64,000 nt of DNA from Pyxidicoccus trucidator (GTDB taxonomy: Bacteria; Myxococcota; Myxococcia; Myxococcales; Myxococcaceae): assembly GCF_010894435.1 (NCBI RefSeq), contig NZ_JAAIXZ010000027.1, positions 1-64,000 on the forward strand, written 5' to 3'. Position numbers and translations under genes: made by a program. This document shows positions 62,084 to 64,000 of this stretch, in pieces. The notes under the pieces were generated by a model. That model was not told where the DNA came from and ran no database searches. It saw only the letters and a list, made by a program, of their open reading frames with translations. Every line of letters starts with the position of its first letter. Position 1 is the first letter of the stretch.

Positions 62084-64000
62084 CTACTCGCCGGCCTGCT
62101 TGAAGATGAACGGATAGGTGACGACCACCACGCCGCCACCCTTCGGCTCGGGGAACTTCCAGGTGCGGACACGGCCCGCCACGCACGTCTCCAGGTCCGC
62201 GTTGCCCGCGGTGGACTGCGCCACCGAGGACGACGCCACCGAGCCCGTGGCCGTAATCACGAACTTGATGGCCACCTTGCCGCCCAGCTTCGGGAAGCGG
62301 TTGAGCAGGCTCTCGTAGCAGTAGCGGATCTGCCCGCGGTTCATCTGGATGACCTTGCGGATCAGCTCCTTGTCCAGCGAGCCCATGACCTCCGGCTCGG
62401 ACGAGGTGATGCCCACGTCCACGCTCTGCTTGCCGCCCAGCACGCCCACGCCGCTGCCGTAGGTGCCGGTGCCGCCGCCACGGCCCTTGGTGCCGATGCC
62501 GCCGATGCCGACGGTGTCACCCGTGCCGCCACCGCCACCGCCGGAGCCGCGCAGGCCCAGGCCGCCGAAGCCGCCGGAGTCACCCGCCTTGGCGCCGAAC
62601 ATGTTGCCCATGGCGCTCTTCAGGTCGCCGCCCAGTCCGCTCTTGCCGAACACGGTGGAGATGCCGCCCTTGCCGCCGCCGAAGATCTTGGCCGTCAGCG
62701 CCCGGGCCTCGTCCTTCTTGTTCGGGTCGCCCTTGGGCGCGGTGCGGTTGTTGGTCTTGGGCGTGTCCTTCTTGCCCATCTGACCCTCGTCGCCGCGGCT
62801 CTTGGCCGCCATCTCGCCGCTCTTCTTCGCCTCCTTCTGCTGGTTGAGGCGCTCGAGGAACTTGTTCTTCTGCACCTCGGGGGGCTTGATGATGAGCTTG
62901 GCGATGCGGGCGTTGTCGGCCGACAGCTCGTCCGAGTACTCGTCGTCGTCGCCGGGGCGGTTCATCGCGCCGATGACGAACACCGAGGCCACGAAGAACA
63001 TCACCAGGAAGATGTTGAGCGCCGTGTAGTCCAGCGACTCGCCCAGCGGCACCACCACGCGCTTGGGCACCGGCTGGAAGGCCAGCTCCAGCGTGACGCC
63101 GCCCAGGTCCACCCAGAGGAAGTCGTCCGCGTCCAGCGTCAGCGTGTACGCGTCGCCCTCGTGCGAGGCCTTGCCGGACTCGATGACCTCCTTGAGGTCC
63201 TTCGTGTCGCCCTTCCGGGTGAGCTCGCCCTTCATCTTGCCCGTGAAGCGCACGGAGAAGGACTGCCCGTCCGAGCGCACCACCTCGAACTTCGGGGCGC
63301 CCAGCTTCGAGTCGCCCATGATGAAGTCCACGCCCGCGGCACTGCCCACGGTGAACGTGCGCTTCATGCCCGGGGCAACGAAGAACTCGCCCACGCGCTG
63401 GTCACCCCAGGCGAAGCGCATCCCCAGGCCGAGCGGCCCGGTGGACTTCGTCTTGCGCACGGTGCGCACGCGCGGCGCGGCCTCCACCACGGCGGCGGGA
63501 GCGGGCTCGGCGGCGGCCACCACCGCGTTCTGCTGCGTGGCGGCGAACGACGCGTCCAGCGCGCCCTCGGCGGCGGCGGCGGGAGGCACGGCCGCGGCGG
63601 CCTGCGCCAGGCCCACCGCGGGAGGCTGAGCGCCCACCACGGGGTTCTTCTCGGTCGTCTCGTCCGTGCCGGCGACGGCCACGGCCAGGTTGGCGGCGGC
63701 CACCGCGGCCGGGTTCTCCAGGCGGATGGTGGTGCCACCCACGCGGATCTCGTCACCGAAGGTCAGCTGCCCCTTGTTGACGCGCTTCCCGTTGACGTAC
63801 GTGCCCTCGACGCTGCCCATGTCGATGATGGACATGGCGCCGTCGGTGGCGACCTCGATGACGGAGTGGATTCGGCTGACCTTCTCGTCTTCCAGGCACA
63901 GGTGCGCGGAAGAGAGACGGCCAATCTTGATGATGTCGCGCTCGTAGTCCTTGGAGGCGACCAGCGAGTCGCCCTTGAAGACCTTGAGTGTCAGAGGAAC
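62084..64000 (-). CDS. gltG: Gliding motility protein PglI/GltG (start just outside the window)
   Basis: 638 visible residues; the frame is open to the right edge and begins VPLTLKVFKGD, so only a few N-terminal residues are missing. An N-terminal FHA domain (about 1-95: KIGR, SRIHSVI, DMGSVEGTYVNG) binds phosphothreonine. A second beta-rich domain follows (about 155-315), then one membrane helix (about 323-346, FLVMFFVASVFVIGAM), a charged linker (KNKFLERLNQQKEAKK), a long Gly-rich stretch (about 455-535) and the AgmX/PglI TonB-like C-terminal domain (about 540-638; YCYESLLNRFPKLGGKVAIKF, RTWKFPEPKGG). FHA inside and TonB-like domain outside is the known GltG layout, thought to link the cytoplasmic motor platform to the outer membrane. 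A start codon inside the window at 63835 would delete most of the FHA domain and is not right. Confidence 0.9.
   Translation of the reverse strand, partial: VPLTLKVFKGDSLVASKDYERDIIKIGRLSSAHLCLEDEKVSRIHSVIEVATDGAMSIIDMGSVEGTYVNGKRVNKGQLTFGDEIRVGGTTIRLENPAAVAAANLAVAVAGTDETTEKNPVVGAQPPAVGLAQAAAAVPPAAAAEGALDASFAATQQNAVVAAAEPAPAAVVEAAPRVRTVRKTKSTGPLGLGMRFAWGDQRVGEFFVAPGMKRTFTVGSAAGVDFIMGDSKLGAPKFEVVRSDGQSFSVRFTGKMKGELTRKGDTKDLKEVIESGKASHEGDAYTLTLDADDFLWVDLGGVTLELAFQPVPKRVVVPLGESLDYTALNIFLVMFFVASVFVIGAMNRPGDDDEYSDELSADNARIAKLIIKPPEVQKNKFLERLNQQKEAKKSGEMAAKSRGDEGQMGKKDTPKTNNRTAPKGDPNKKDEARALTAKIFGGGKGGISTVFGKSGLGGDLKSAMGNMFGAKAGDSGGFGGLGLRGSGGGGGGTGDTVGIGGIGTKGRGGGTGTYGSGVGVLGGKQSVDVGITSSEPEVMGSLDKELIRKVIQMNRGQIRYCYESLLNRFPKLGGKVAIKFVITATGSVASSSVAQSTAGNADLETCVAGRVRTWKFPEPKGGGVVVVTYPFIFKQAGE

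Overview
The window is GC-rich (mostly C or G in third codon positions) and reads as a chromosome segment of a Myxococcaceae-type myxobacterium. The best evidence is the right half, which carries the gliding-motility block PglI/GltG, an outer-membrane protein like GltH, the giant TPR protein AgmK/GltI and AgmX/GltJ in the order I recall from Myxococcus xanthus. The left part is a large non-ribosomal peptide synthetase (NRPS) locus, and many small secreted lipoproteins are scattered between. I could run no searches; family names rest on motifs read by eye.

Region 1 (1-29601, + strand) is a peptide biosynthesis operon. The first NRPS gene enters from the left edge (end of an A domain-PCP, then C-A-PCP, C-A-PCP). 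A cytochrome P450 follows 13 bases later, then a 6,703-residue NRPS (C-A-PCP-E, C-A-PCP, C-A-PCP-E, C-A-PCP, C-A-PCP, E-like), then a metallo-beta-lactamase-fold protein that resembles the catalytic half of the diiron beta-hydroxylase CmlA. The visible line has seven complete modules plus one partial. Binding-pocket residues suggest Ser-like pockets in two modules, Phe-like pockets in three, and two that I cannot assign. No thioesterase is present; the last protein ends in a degenerate epimerase-like domain. Several modules are near copies of each other.

Region 2 (29602-38362) is accessory. It has two tandem related lipoproteins, one lacking the C-terminal half, then a minus-strand four-gene operon: a secreted 320-residue protein, a 519-residue lipoprotein, an 802-residue secreted protein with a segment like the pre-toxin TG domain of polymorphic toxins, and a cytoplasmic WD40-type propeller. 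The two gene-free stretches here each hold one copy of a ~96-base repeat whose copies differ by compensatory base changes in two nested hairpins, which suggests a conserved structured RNA or DNA element.

Region 3 (38363-44533) has ffh (signal recognition particle GTPase, apparently with almost no 5' leader), an Ig-like-repeat lipoprotein, a protein with the RelA/SpoT nucleotidyltransferase signature, a MORN-repeat exported protein and a cysteine-rich lipoprotein.

Region 4 (44779-64000, minus strand) is the gliding cluster: gltG (cut by the window edge), gltH, an RGG-rich TPR protein, a canonical terminator, then agmK/gltI (12.3 kb) and agmX/gltJ, closed by a perfect 12-bp terminator hairpin. 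GltG and GltJ share a TonB-like C-terminal domain and are inner-membrane parts of the Agl-Glt machine.
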